Assembly: GCF_004115745.1 (NCBI RefSeq)
Contig: NZ_QXIL01000007.1
Span: 62,001 to 126,000, forward strand
Direction of reading: 5' to 3'
From: Levilactobacillus suantsaii
GTDB taxonomy: Bacteria > Bacillota > Bacilli > Lactobacillales > Lactobacillaceae
Length of the DNA: 64,000 bases
Shown here: positions 35,867 through 44,147 of the stretch, piece by piece
Numbering within the stretch: position 1 is the first letter of the stretch
How the letters are laid out: each line of letters opens with the position of its first letter
Notes under the pieces: generated by a model
Databases searched by the model: none
What the model saw: the letters and a program-made list of their open reading frames with translations, nothing else
Told to the model about the DNA's origin: nothing
Made by a program: the position numbers and the translations under genes

Positions 35867-37640
35867 TCTGAAAAACGCCGGTAAGTATTACTGGCACTAT
35901 TTAAAACGCTACTGGCGCGGCTTTATCGTCAGCAGTCTGCTGATTATCTTTTCCACTTGGTGCATCGTGGTGGCGCCGACCTATTTGGGCCGGGCGGTCG
36001 AAGAGCTGACCACCTACCTCCAACAGTGGGGCCAAGCCAGCACCCACGCGCAGGCCAGTTTGACGCCGTTCAACCACACGCTGGTGACCTACATTCTCCT
36101 GTATGTCGGCGACGCCAGCTCGCTGTTTTTAGCCAGTTTGATTTTGGCACGGGTCACCGCGTACTCCACCGGGACCATGCGGGTCGGCTTGTTCCGTAAG
36201 CTTCAGCGCTTGCGCATCAAGTACTTCGATACCCACCGAGATGGCGATATCTTGGCGCGGTTCACCTCGGATTTGGATAATATTTTTAACGCCATGAACC
36301 AAGCCTTACTGGAAATATTTCTGGCCGTGGCCCAATTTGTGGGGCTGTTGATCGTCATGTTCAACCAGAGTGCCACCATGGCCTGGATTACCATGGCGAC
36401 CACGCCGTTGGCCTTGATTGTCGCGGGCATCGTGATGCACAAGGCCGGGGTGGCCGTGAACCAGCAACAAGACGATATCGGGGAATTAAACGGCTACATC
36501 AACGAACAAGTCACCGGCCAAAAGGTCTTGATCACCAACGGTCTGCAAGCCGATTCGTACAAAGGTTTTACGGGCTATAACGATAAAGTCCGCCACTCCG
36601 CCTTACGCGGGCAGATTTGGTCGGGGATTTTGAACCCGTTGATGCAGGGGATGTCCCTGTTGAACGTGGCCATCGTCATCTTCTTTGGCTCCTGGTACGC
36701 CTTGAACGGCAGCATGTCGACCGGGGCCGCTTTGGCGCTCGTTGTCGTGTTCGTGAACTATGCGCAGCAGTATTACCAACCCATCATGTCGTTGACCAGT
36801 CTCTACAGCATGATTCAACTGGCGATTACCGGGGCACGGCGGGTCGACGAAGTCCGTAACCAGCCCGACGAGGTCAATCCCGCTGACGGGCAGGTCATGC
36901 CGCCGATTCAAGCTGGGTTACAGCTAAACGATGTGCACTTCAGTTACGACCCGGGTAAGGAAATCCTGCATGGCATCACCATCAACGTCCACCGCGGCGA
37001 AATGGTGGCGTTGGTCGGGCCTACGGGGTCGGGGAAAACCACCGTCATGAACCTGTTGAACCGTTTCTACGACGTTGATTCCGGCGAGATTACCATCGAC
37101 GGCACCAGTATCCAGCGGTTCGACTTGAATTCTTTGCGCTCAAACGTAGGGATTGTCCTGCAAGAGCCGCAACTCTTTACTGGCACCATCGCGGACAACA
37201 TCCGCTACGGGGATCCGGCAGCGGGGATGGACCGGGTGGTGGACGCCGCCAAACAGGCCAACATTCATGACTTCATCGTCAGTTTACCGGACGGCTACGA
37301 CACCATCGTGTCCGACGAACAGAGCGTCTTCTCGGCGGGGCAAAAACAACTGATGTCGATTGCCAGAACGATTCTGACCAACCCGCGGCTCTTGATTCTG
37401 GACGAAGCCACGTCGAACGTTGACACGGTCACCGAAGCCCGCATCCAGGCCGCCATGGATAACGTCATCCAGGGTCGGACCAGCTTCGTGATCGCCCACC
37501 GGCTGAAAACGATTCTCAATGCCGACAAGATTGTCGTGCTCCGGCACGGGGAGATCATCGAGCAGGGGAACCACGAGACGTTATTGGCCGAAAATGGCTT
37601 TTATGCGGAACTCTACCGTAATCAAATGGTCTTCGATTAA
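35859..37640 (+). CDS. Multidrug ABC exporter half-transporter, catalytic-site subunit
   Basis: The 593-residue partner has six helices and a nucleotide-binding domain with Walker A GPTGSGKTT, Walker B LILDEATSNVD with the catalytic Glu, and switch His in IAHRLK. Its signature is FSAGQKQ, not the canonical SGGQ. It therefore complements the upstream subunit: canonical Walker motifs here meet the canonical signature there. ATG 35859 is chosen for its GAGAGGAGGG site and overlap with the preceding stop. A strong terminator follows at 37650-37691. Confidence 0.92.
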   Translation: MSDLKNAGKYYWHYLKRYWRGFIVSSLLIIFSTWCIVVAPTYLGRAVEELTTYLQQWGQASTHAQASLTPFNHTLVTYILLYVGDASSLFLASLILARVTAYSTGTMRVGLFRKLQRLRIKYFDTHRDGDILARFTSDLDNIFNAMNQALLEIFLAVAQFVGLLIVMFNQSATMAWITMATTPLALIVAGIVMHKAGVAVNQQQDDIGELNGYINEQVTGQKVLITNGLQADSYKGFTGYNDKVRHSALRGQIWSGILNPLMQGMSLLNVAIVIFFGSWYALNGSMSTGAALALVVVFVNYAQQYYQPIMSLTSLYSMIQLAITGARRVDEVRNQPDEVNPADGQVMPPIQAGLQLNDVHFSYDPGKEILHGITINVHRGEMVALVGPTGSGKTTVMNLLNRFYDVDSGEITIDGTSIQRFDLNSLRSNVGIVLQEPQLFTGTIADNIRYGDPAAGMDRVVDAAKQANIHDFIVSLPDGYDTIVSDEQSVFSAGQKQLMSIARTILTNPRLLILDEATSNVDTVTEARIQAAMDNVIQGRTSFVIAHRLKTILNADKIVVLRHGEIIEQGNHETLLAENGFYAELYRNQMVFD

Positions 37641-37649
37641 TCAAAAACA

Positions 37650-37691
37650 ACGAGGCACCCACCATAAAGTTTTCGGTGGGTGCCTCGTTTT
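37650..37691 (+). terminator. Intrinsic terminator of the ABC operon
   Basis: A 14-base-pair stem ACGAGGCACCCACC/GGTGGGTGCCTCGT and a TTTT run. Confidence 0.92.
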
Positions 37692-37701
37692 AGTTAAGCG
37701 A

Positions 37702-37717
37702 TGTTTCACGTGGAACA
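37702..37717 (+). other. parS: parS centromere site, perfect
   Basis: TGTTTCACGTGGAACA between the convergent ABC operon and TetR gene, directly after the terminator. Confidence 0.92.
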
Positions 37718-37724
37718 TTATCCT

Positions 37725-38306
37725 TCAGAGCGGGCGTTTGAACAGGTCATTTTTGGTGAACGGGTAGGCCGCGTAGGCACGTTTGAGAAAGGCGGGGGCC
37801 TGCTGGTACTGCAGGGTCGCTAGGTCGCGTAACGCTACGTTACCGGTGTCCGTCAGCCATTCCGCAAAGAGACCCATGGTCCCGTAAGAGTGGTACTTGA
37901 TACGGAGAATCTGGGCCGCCGTGGCGGGATGGCCCGTGGTCGCTTGAAGGGCGGTCGTTGCCGTTTCAACGTTGAACCGCTGGATATAGCGGTTGATGGC
38001 GTTTTGGGTGTCGACCGTGTAAGCGCGGCGGTACAGGGTCTTGTGTCGGGCGATGCGTTCCAGGTTTTGGGTGATACGGGCTACGGTAAAGGCGGGGTCT
38101 TGGTCGGCGTACACGCTGGCGAAGTCGGTCAAAAAGATCCAGGCGACCAGCGCGTATTTGTCGTGAAAGTGGTAGTAAAAGGTCTGAGGCACGGTTCCGC
38201 AACGCCGACACAGCGTCACGACACGAATCTGCGCCAGCGGGGTGGTTTGGAGCATACGGTTCAATTCTTGGGCGAACTTCAATTTAGTGGTATCCGGGTC
38301 AGACAT
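37725..38306 (-). CDS. TetR/AcrR-family regulator (DhaS-like)
   Basis: The 193-residue protein has an N-terminal TetR DNA-binding domain ending FYYHFHDKYALVAWIF, the characteristic recognition helix region, and an all-helical C-terminal sensor domain. ATG 38306 is preferred because AAGGAAG precedes it; a longer start at 38393 would run through the operator. It is divergent from a frameshifted NmrA-type gene, and a perfect palindrome (38362-38387) lies between them, so it probably represses that gene and itself. Confidence 0.87.
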   Translation of the reverse strand: MSDPDTTKLKFAQELNRMLQTTPLAQIRVVTLCRRCGTVPQTFYYHFHDKYALVAWIFLTDFASVYADQDPAFTVARITQNLERIARHKTLYRRAYTVDTQNAINRYIQRFNVETATTALQATTGHPATAAQILRIKYHSYGTMGLFAEWLTDTGNVALRDLATLQYQQAPAFLKRAYAAYPFTKNDLFKRPL

Positions 38307-38361
38307 GGGGGAACTTCCTTTCAGGCGTTTTGCTTTCAGTATACTCGCTTGGCCGGTTGAT

Positions 38362-38387
38362 TTAGATAAAAGTCGCTTTTTATCTAA
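38362..38387. promoter_or_regulatory. TetR operator candidate
   Basis: TTAGATAAAA and TTTTATCTAA form perfect ten-base arms around six bases in the TetR/NmrA divergent promoter region. Confidence 0.7.
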
Positions 38388-38456
38388 CGTCATACAGTCC
38401 CCACCGTGCTAAGGTAAAAGCAATTCAACGACTCAATGAAAGGATGCGAGAGCACA

Positions 38457-39292
38457 ATGAATATTATGGTAACGGGAGCCGCCGGGGGTTACGGCAGCGC
38501 TGCTTTGACCGTCTTAAAAGACTTGGTGCCAACAGCCACGTTGTACGGGTTAGTCCGCCATCACAATCAAGTCGCGACTTTAGAGGCCATGCCCGGTTAG
38601 GAGATTACGCTGATGCAGGCGCGATGGTCGCCGCGTTTAAGGGCATCGACCGGGTCCTCTTCGTTTCGACGCCCCAGCCGGACATCCAACAAAACGTGGT
38701 CCAGGCGGCTAAAACCAATCACGTCAGTTACATCGCTTATACCAGTATCTACGCGCCGGATTTACCGCAGTTCGGGCTGGAAATCAGTCACCGCCAGACC
38801 GAACAATGGTTGCGCGACTCCGGTTTGCACTACACGATTTTACGCAACGCGTGGTACACCCGGGTCCAACAAGGCTTGATTAATTTGGCGGCGAAAACCC
38901 ACCAACTCCCGTACTTTTCCGGGGATGGCGTGATTTCATCGGCCTTGAGACGCGAATACGCGGAGGCCGGCGCCCGGGTCATCGTGGCCGCTACCGCCAG
39001 CCCCATCGTGACGCTGGCGGGCAAGCCCTACACCTATCCCGAGTTGGGGACCGCTATCGGAACGGCACTGGGCGCACCGGTAACTAGTACCGCGGTCAGT
39101 GAGACCGAGACCAAGGCACAACTGACCCAAGCCGGCGTCGATGCCACCTTAGTGGGGATGGCTGTGGCTTACCAGGACTACACCCGCAAAGGGCAAAACG
39201 GGGAAGCTGCTGCTGACCCGACCGAGTTTGAACGCATTTTAGGCCACCCGTTGACGCCTTTGGCAGCAGCGGTAAAGGAACTCTTGCCTTAA
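38457..39292 (+). pseudogene. NmrA/YtfG-like NAD(P)-binding oxidoreductase, frameshifted
   Basis: ATG 38457 encodes MNIMVTGAAGGYGSAAL with the Rossmann glycine motif, then LYGLVRHHNQVATLEAMPG and a TAG at 38598-38600. The rest of the protein, starting RLGDYADAGAMVAAF with FVSTPQPD and LHYTILRNAWY, is in another frame to 39292. A short indel just before 38598 broke the gene. Intact relatives are about 285-residue quinone or aldehyde sensors and reductases. The divergent TetR and its palindrome are intact. Confidence 0.82.
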
Positions 39293-39310
39293 AGTGACCG
39301 ATAACTACCA

Positions 39311-39351
39311 AACGCCGCCGCTCCGGAAGTTTCCGAAACGGCGGCGTTTTT
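39311..39351. terminator. Terminator between convergent genes
   Basis: AACGCCGCCG pairs with CGGCGGCGTT, followed by TTTTT on the plus strand. Confidence 0.88.
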
Positions 39352-39373
39352 GTTATTAATAATTAAAAAATAA

Positions 39374-40276
39374 CTATTTGGCCACCCGACTATACCCGTT
39401 AGCGTAGTTCAACGTCATGCCAGGTTGTGTGTTCGGCAAATACACATTGTAGCGGATACGGTTCGATCCAATGGACTGTATCTGCATCTTAACCCCGCGG
39501 GCCAGCAGATCGTGGGACTTGAAGACCGGCGTGACGCGGTAGCGAACGTAGTGCTTGGAGCTGGCCTTCAGGTAGGCCGCCACTTTGTTTTCGTAATGCG
39601 TCATCCCCGGATCGTTCAACTCCCGTGTTCCGGTGATCAGGTTGCGCGGATTATTGTTTTGGCCGGTGAATTGGTACCCAATCAAATGGCAACGATTGTA
39701 TAACCAGCCGGTCTTGATGCGCTTGTTGTGCCAAGCCGTGGGGGTGATGTAGAGCGGTTCACGTTTAGCTGTGGGCATCAGCTTACGGTTCAACATCGCG
39801 TTGGCGGCTGTGGCCCGGTTCAAGCTGTCCAGGTGACCGTACTTTTGCCAGGCCCCGTGCTTGAGCGATAACGTCGCACGGCTGAAGTTCGGCCGGTTGT
39901 GGTTCAACGTTTTGACGTGGTAGCTTTGACTCCCGCCGACGTACTTGCCGCGGGGCTTGACCTTAACCGTCCGGTGGCGTTTGACAGTCTTGCGCGCGGT
40001 CCGTTTTTTGATCTGTTTTTTGGTCGTTTTCTGGACCTTTTCGGTCGCCGACAGGGTCAGCCCGCGCTTTTTAGCGGTAGCTAGGGAAATACGGTAGACC
40101 TTTTTGGCCCGAGCCAACCCCCGGTCGTGGCGCTTGTAAAAGTAATGCTTCCCCGTCCGAGTCACGTACACGCTAGTCGCGTGTGCGGCCGTGGGTGGGG
40201 TCGAGATGGTCAACCCGCTCAGGACCAAGATGGTGATAACGACCCATTTGGTCCAGGCGGTGAACTGGTGAGACAT
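39374..40276 (-). CDS. Secreted DNA/RNA non-specific endonuclease (EndA/streptodornase-like)
   Basis: The 300-residue protein has a signal peptide (about residues 1-33), a Lys/Arg-rich stretch (about 80-110) and a beta-beta-alpha-metal nuclease domain with YNRCHLIGYQ holding the catalytic His and PRNLITGTRELN supplying the metal-binding Asn. The usual DRGH is NRCH here, a variant I associate with lactobacillar members. It would degrade extracellular nucleic acids for nutrients or DNA uptake. ATG 40276 follows a GGAGGAG site. Monocistronic, with its own terminator. Confidence 0.88.
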   Translation of the reverse strand: MSHQFTAWTKWVVITILVLSGLTISTPPTAAHATSVYVTRTGKHYFYKRHDRGLARAKKVYRISLATAKKRGLTLSATEKVQKTTKKQIKKRTARKTVKRHRTVKVKPRGKYVGGSQSYHVKTLNHNRPNFSRATLSLKHGAWQKYGHLDSLNRATAANAMLNRKLMPTAKREPLYITPTAWHNKRIKTGWLYNRCHLIGYQFTGQNNNPRNLITGTRELNDPGMTHYENKVAAYLKASSKHYVRYRVTPVFKSHDLLARGVKMQIQSIGSNRIRYNVYLPNTQPGMTLNYANGYSRVAK

Positions 40277-40463
40277 TGGTGATCACTCCTCCTCTGGGAT
40301 CGAGACCGTAACAACTAAACACGCAAAACAACGGTCCCGTCAATTACTTAGTTTATACCAACCAGAAATGAATCACCATCAAAACTACACGGCTACGAAA
40401 AAACTACGTCTGAAAAAGAGGTGTGACGCGCTATTTTTTAGACTACCAGGGATTTCGCAACAA

Positions 40464-40508
40464 AATAACCCCGTTAATCCGTAACTTATGCGGATTAACG
40501 GGGTTATT
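40464..40508. terminator. Terminator of padR
   Basis: Perfect 18-base-pair stem AATAACCCCGTTAATCCG and its complement around nine bases; T-rich on the minus strand. Confidence 0.88.
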
Positions 40509-40516
40509 GAATAAGG

Positions 40517-41092
40517 CTAATGATTAGTTGCTGCTTGCCGTTCGAGCCACGCCACATAATGGGTCTCCCGTTCGATGGCGTGTTCCAAAATCAGGTAATG
40601 CCCGTAGGCCGCCTGAATAGCGTCGTCCGTAGGGAAGACCGTTTGGCGGCGGGCTTGTAAGTGCTCGACCTGGTCGCGGTGAAGCTGTAATTGTTCGGCA
40701 ATCATCGGGGCTAAGCGCGGGTCATCGGCCGACTTGATGAAGTAAAGCTTCAAGATGAAGTCGTCCTTGGTCGCGGTCAGTTCCGGTGAGGGTTCACTGA
40801 TCCAGGCGTTCAGCTTAGTGCGCCCCTGAGGCGTGAGCTCGTACTGCTTTTTAGCGAGCTTTTCGCCGGTGATGAGGTCCTCGTGGGTGATGTCGCCGCC
40901 GGTCTCTAAGCGCTGGAGCAGGGGGTAAATCTGGCTGTGGCTAGCCTGCCAAAACTCTCCAATCTCGTGGTCAAAGGCCCGGGTCAGGTCGTAGCCGGTC
41001 TGGGCGCGCTGGCTGAGCAACCCTAAAATAATGTATTGAAGCCGATTTCGTTGTCCGATGATGACACCTCCTGGTTCGTTTGTCTGTTTCAT
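40517..41092 (-). CDS. padR: PadR-family transcriptional repressor of phenolic acid decarboxylase
   Basis: The protein has an N-terminal winged helix (NRLQYIILGLLSQRAQTGYDLTRAF, HSQIYPLLQRLE) and the long C-terminal dimerisation helix typical of PadR. It is divergent from padC with a PadR operator between. The start is unclear. ATG 41092 has no ribosome site, while a strong AGGAGGTG at 41072-41065 lies inside that reading and points to ATC codons at 41062 and 41059, not to a usual start. The true product may begin just before GQRNRLQ. It should dissociate when phenolic acids such as p-coumaric acid accumulate. Confidence 0.92.
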   Translation of the reverse strand: MKQTNEPGGVIIGQRNRLQYIILGLLSQRAQTGYDLTRAFDHEIGEFWQASHSQIYPLLQRLETGGDITHEDLITGEKLAKKQYELTPQGRTKLNAWISEPSPELTATKDDFILKLYFIKSADDPRLAPMIAEQLQLHRDQVEHLQARRQTVFPTDDAIQAAYGHYLILEHAIERETHYVAWLERQAATNH

Positions 41093-41172
41093 TGAACCAG
41101 TTATCCATAAAAAATTCAAGTTTTGGCTTGACGGGCCGTGGTAGTCTGCGATATAGTGGCACTCGTAAATTA

Positions 41173-41196
41173 AAACATGTAAATATAAACATGTTT
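41173..41196. promoter_or_regulatory. PadR operator
   Basis: Perfect arms AAACATGT (41173-41180) and ACATGTTT (41189-41196) enclose eight bases, giving the ATGT-N8-ACAT pattern recognised by PadR repressors, 20 bases before the padC start. Confidence 0.9.
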
Positions 41197-41216
41197 AAAA
41201 CGAAAGGATGACAAAA

Positions 41217-41756
41217 ATGACAGACAAGCAATTTCAAACGCTCGACGACTTTTTAGGGACCCACTTCATTTATACCTACGACAACGGCTGGGAGTACGAA
41301 TGGTACGCCAAGAACGACCACACCGTGGATTACCGGATTCATGGCGGCATGGTTGCCGGTCGCTGGGTGACCGACCAACCCGCGGAAATCGTGATGTTGA
41401 CGCCCGGCGTCTACAAGGTGACCTGGACGGAACCAACCGGGACCGATGTGGCCTTGGACTCCTTGCCCAACGAACAAAAAATGCACGGAACCATCTTCTT
41501 CCCTAAGTGGGTCCAAGACCATCCCGAAATCACGGTGACGTACCAAAACGAACACATCGACTTAATGGAAGAATCCCGCGAAAAATACGCAACCTATCCG
41601 AAGTTAATCGTGCCCGAATTTGCGAAGATCACTTACATGGGGGACGCGGGTCAAGACAACGATGCTGTCATCAACCAGACGCCATACGCTGGCATGACCG
41701 ATGATATCCGGGCCGGTAAGTTCTACGATGAGCACTACCGTCACACCCAAGCTTAA
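41217..41756 (+). CDS. padC: Phenolic acid decarboxylase
   Basis: The 179-residue enzyme matches the PadC/PadA family closely ([32 protein letters not shown], given here only as a landmark region at residues 10-40). It decarboxylates p-coumaric, ferulic and caffeic acids to vinyl phenols without cofactor, detoxifying plant phenolics. ATG 41217 is chosen because GAAAGGA ends eight bases upstream; the ATG at 41208 overlaps that site. It is induced through the divergent PadR. This is a marker of plant-associated lactobacilli. Confidence 0.96.
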   Translation: MTDKQFQTLDDFLGTHFIYTYDNGWEYEWYAKNDHTVDYRIHGGMVAGRWVTDQPAEIVMLTPGVYKVTWTEPTGTDVALDSLPNEQKMHGTIFFPKWVQDHPEITVTYQNEHIDLMEESREKYATYPKLIVPEFAKITYMGDAGQDNDAVINQTPYAGMTDDIRAGKFYDEHYRHTQA

Positions 41757-41795
41757 TTTTATTTCTAATAAGTTTTAATCCAATCACAGTTATCG

Positions 41796-41829
41796 ACAGG
41801 CCCACAACGCGTTGCGTGGGCCTGTTTTT
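41796..41829 (+). terminator. Intrinsic terminator of padC
   Basis: ACAGGCCCAC/GTGGGCCTGT stem followed by TTTTT. Confidence 0.92.
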
Positions 41830-42041
41830 CTTTGGCCCCGTGACCACTAAGTCACCTAGCCATCCGCGACCTAAAGTTCTTGCTTAACGAACCTGTCCGT
41901 GCGGATTGAACCCAGGACTAGCGGCCTGCTACATTAGGACTATATCCCCCGAGCGCTGGCTTTAAGCGGCGTATTTTGGTGTTCGGTAAAGTCAATAGAC
42001 GTGCGTTTGGTTCCCGAAAGGAAAGGATCTAATGGACGATG

Positions 42042-42899
42042 ATGGAAACAACACAGACGCGACAACTGGCTAATGGTCTGGCCATCCCCAGTATGGGGTT
42101 CGGGACGATTCTCCCGGCTGACCAGGTCACATCGTCCGTGGTCGCGGCGTTTAATGCGGGTTACCGGTTGATCGATACGGCGGAAGCTTACCATAATGAA
42201 GCCGCCGTGGGGGCGGGGATTCGGCAAGCCATCGCTGACGGGACGGTCACCCGCGAGAATATCTTTATCAGTAGTAAAGTCTGGTTCGTGCACCGCAGCT
42301 ACCAGTCGACGTTGGACGCCTTTGACGAGTCGTTGCGGTTGTTGGGGCTGGATTATTTGGACGGTTACTTGGTGCATTGGCCGGCCAACTCGCGCTGGCA
42401 CGCCAATTGGCGGGAATTGAACGCAGAGACCTGGCGAGCCTTTGAAACGCTGTACCAGGCCGGCAAAGTCCGGGCTATCGGCGTGTCGAACTTTTCGGTG
42501 CATCAGTTGGAGGCCCTTATCGCCGACACCAGCATCACGCCGATGCTCAATCAATTGGAGTATCACCCGGACTTTTCCCAACCGGAGAGCGCCCAGTTCG
42601 ACCGGCAGGAAAAAATCGTGACCGAAGCCTGGCGGCCATTGGGCGGTCCCGGTGGTCACGTGTTGGCTAATTCGGTGATTCAGGAGCTGGCCCATAAATA
42701 CGACCGACAACCGACGCAGATTATCTTGCGCTGGTTGACCCAGTTAGGGATTGTGCCACTACCGAAGTCGATTAATCCGGCCCACATGGCGGCTAACTTG
42801 GCGAGTTTTGATTTTAAGTTGAGTCACGCTGATTTGGATTTGATCAGTAATTTACCACAGGGCAGTACCCAGTACGACCCGGAAACGTACCACTCCTAA
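42042..42899 (+). CDS. Aldo/keto reductase
   Basis: The 285-residue TIM-barrel oxidoreductase has MGFGT at the barrel start, the catalytic Asp and Tyr in LIDTAEAYHNE, Lys in SSKVWFVHRS, His in YLVHWP and the cofactor segment IVPLPKSINPAHMAANL. It reduces aldehydes or ketones with NADPH; diketogluconate reductase-like enzymes are the nearest class. The second of two adjacent ATGs (42042) is taken because it is slightly better spaced from AAAGGA. Alone in its transcription unit. Confidence 0.92.
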   Translation: METTQTRQLANGLAIPSMGFGTILPADQVTSSVVAAFNAGYRLIDTAEAYHNEAAVGAGIRQAIADGTVTRENIFISSKVWFVHRSYQSTLDAFDESLRLLGLDYLDGYLVHWPANSRWHANWRELNAETWRAFETLYQAGKVRAIGVSNFSVHQLEALIADTSITPMLNQLEYHPDFSQPESAQFDRQEKIVTEAWRPLGGPGGHVLANSVIQELAHKYDRQPTQIILRWLTQLGIVPLPKSINPAHMAANLASFDFKLSHADLDLISNLPQGSTQYDPETYHS

Positions 42900-42991
42900 G
42901 GTATGCGAAAGTAATTTGTTAACTGGCAAGGGTTGAATTGTCGACCAACGTAATGGACCATCCACCTAACTGCTGCGACCGTCGCGACAGA

Positions 42992-43048
42992 AAACACGAA
43001 TTAAAACCGTCATGGTTCATGCAACCATGACGGTTTTAATTCGTGTTT
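42992..43048. terminator. Bidirectional 26-bp hairpin terminator overlapping parS
   Basis: A perfect 26-base-pair inverted repeat (42992-43017 and 43023-43048) with a five-base loop lies between convergent genes. Its last five bases are the first five of the parS site at 43044. Confidence 0.9.
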
Positions 43049-43059
43049 CACGTGGAACA
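43044..43059 (+). other. parS: parS centromere site, perfect
   Basis: TGTTTCACGTGGAACA overlapping the right arm of a 26-bp hairpin. Confidence 0.92.
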
Positions 43060-43065
43060 TTATGG

Positions 43066-43461
43066 TTAGCAGCCTTCGCCTTTAGCTTTAGTTCCAGTCT
43101 TGAAAGCAGCCAGCACGGTGGCCCCATTGGCAATCTGTACGGCGCTGTCGAGAATATGGGCATTGTCTTTCAACATAATCTGGTGATTGACAACGTCTAA
43201 GACCAAACCAGCGCTAAAGAAATAACTATCATAAGCGGAGGTCCACATGTGGAGATCCTGGGCGTTGACCAATGGTTCATCGTAGTCCGGATCGGCGGTG
43301 TCTAACACGATGAGGGTGAAGGTCGTGCCGATGCTACAGGCACCCCCGCGTAAAGAGTATTTGCCACCCCCATCATCGGCAATCAAGAGTAGTTCTTTTG
43401 TGGTCAGGTTCTTCTGGCGCAGTAACGTCAACAACTGGTCACTTAATTTTATGGTTGGCAT
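43066..43461 (-). CDS. HesB/IscA-like iron-sulfur biosynthesis family protein
   Basis: The 131-residue protein has the all-beta HesB-like pattern with ELLLIADDGGGKYSLRGGACSIG near the middle-left and a C-terminal KGEGC. Lactobacillar members of this family are annotated as iron-sulfur biosynthesis proteins, although the classic three-cysteine set is not complete here (a Cys in GGACS and one at the C-terminus). Its role is uncertain. ATG 43461 follows AAAGGATGG; upstream in-frame codons look non-coding. Confidence 0.75.
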   Translation of the reverse strand: MPTIKLSDQLLTLLRQKNLTTKELLLIADDGGGKYSLRGGACSIGTTFTLIVLDTADPDYDEPLVNAQDLHMWTSAYDSYFFSAGLVLDVVNHQIMLKDNAHILDSAVQIANGATVLAAFKTGTKAKGEGC

Positions 43462-43535
43462 TGCAGTCCATCCTTTCGTGGTCAGACCTAGTTTAGCCTC
43501 TTTACGGCCGTCCTGTCCAAGGATATGCTGGTCCC

Positions 43536-43572
43536 AAAAACGCCCATCTGGGAGAGTTCCCGAATGGGCGTT
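43536..43572 (-). terminator. Terminator of the flavodoxin gene
   Basis: AACGCCCAT/ATGGGCGTT stem, T run on the minus strand. Confidence 0.85.
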
Positions 43573-43588
43573 GTTCAAAACCGTTAGC

Positions 43589-44014
43589 TTATTTAGCGAG
43601 CATCTTTTGCGCGAAATCACGGACTAGCTTGACCTGCTTATCCTTAAGGATTCCGCCGCTTTGGCCTAAGATTTTCATGCCTTTGCCACCCATGACCTGG
43701 TGAAAATGCCCAATCACGGGGATGCCTTTTTCTTCGGCAATCTTGGTGAGTGCCTTATCCGTAACGGCTTCGGGGCCACCGGAAGTGGTGAAGAAGGCAA
43801 TCTGCTTGACCTTGGCGGGGTCGAGGCTCTCCATGAAGGCCGACGCACTCTTGTCGGGGCGCATGAAGTAGGTGCCACCACCAAAGAACAGGGTGTCGGC
43901 CTGGTCAACGGGGGTTTTGACACTTTCTGCCGGAACGCCCGCCATATCCGCAATCTGTTCAGCAAAGGCCTTGATATTGCCATTACGTGTTTGATACCGA
44001 ATCGCTACTGTCAT
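43589..44014 (-). CDS. Flavodoxin-family protein
   Basis: The 141-residue product has a phosphate-binding loop YQTRNGNIKAFAEQI, FFGGGTYFMRPD around the isoalloxazine site and FFTTSGGPEAVTDKAL, all consistent with a small FMN flavodoxin. It would carry electrons or act as a quinone reductase; a partner is not evident. ATG 44014 has GGAGGG upstream. It lies between the HesB-like gene and a LysR gene, all on the minus strand but with a terminator after it. Confidence 0.87.
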   Translation of the reverse strand: MTVAIRYQTRNGNIKAFAEQIADMAGVPAESVKTPVDQADTLFFGGGTYFMRPDKSASAFMESLDPAKVKQIAFFTTSGGPEAVTDKALTKIAEEKGIPVIGHFHQVMGGKGMKILGQSGGILKDKQVKLVRDFAQKMLAK

Positions 44015-44147
44015 CTGAATCCCTCCGTATTAAAAATCATGGTAAAAGTGGGGGTCACTAGCCGGCGTTAACGCCCAAGCGGAACCACCACTAAGGTTAG
44101 TATAGACCACTGTGGAACCGATTACAAAAGTGGTTACTGAGGGGGCG

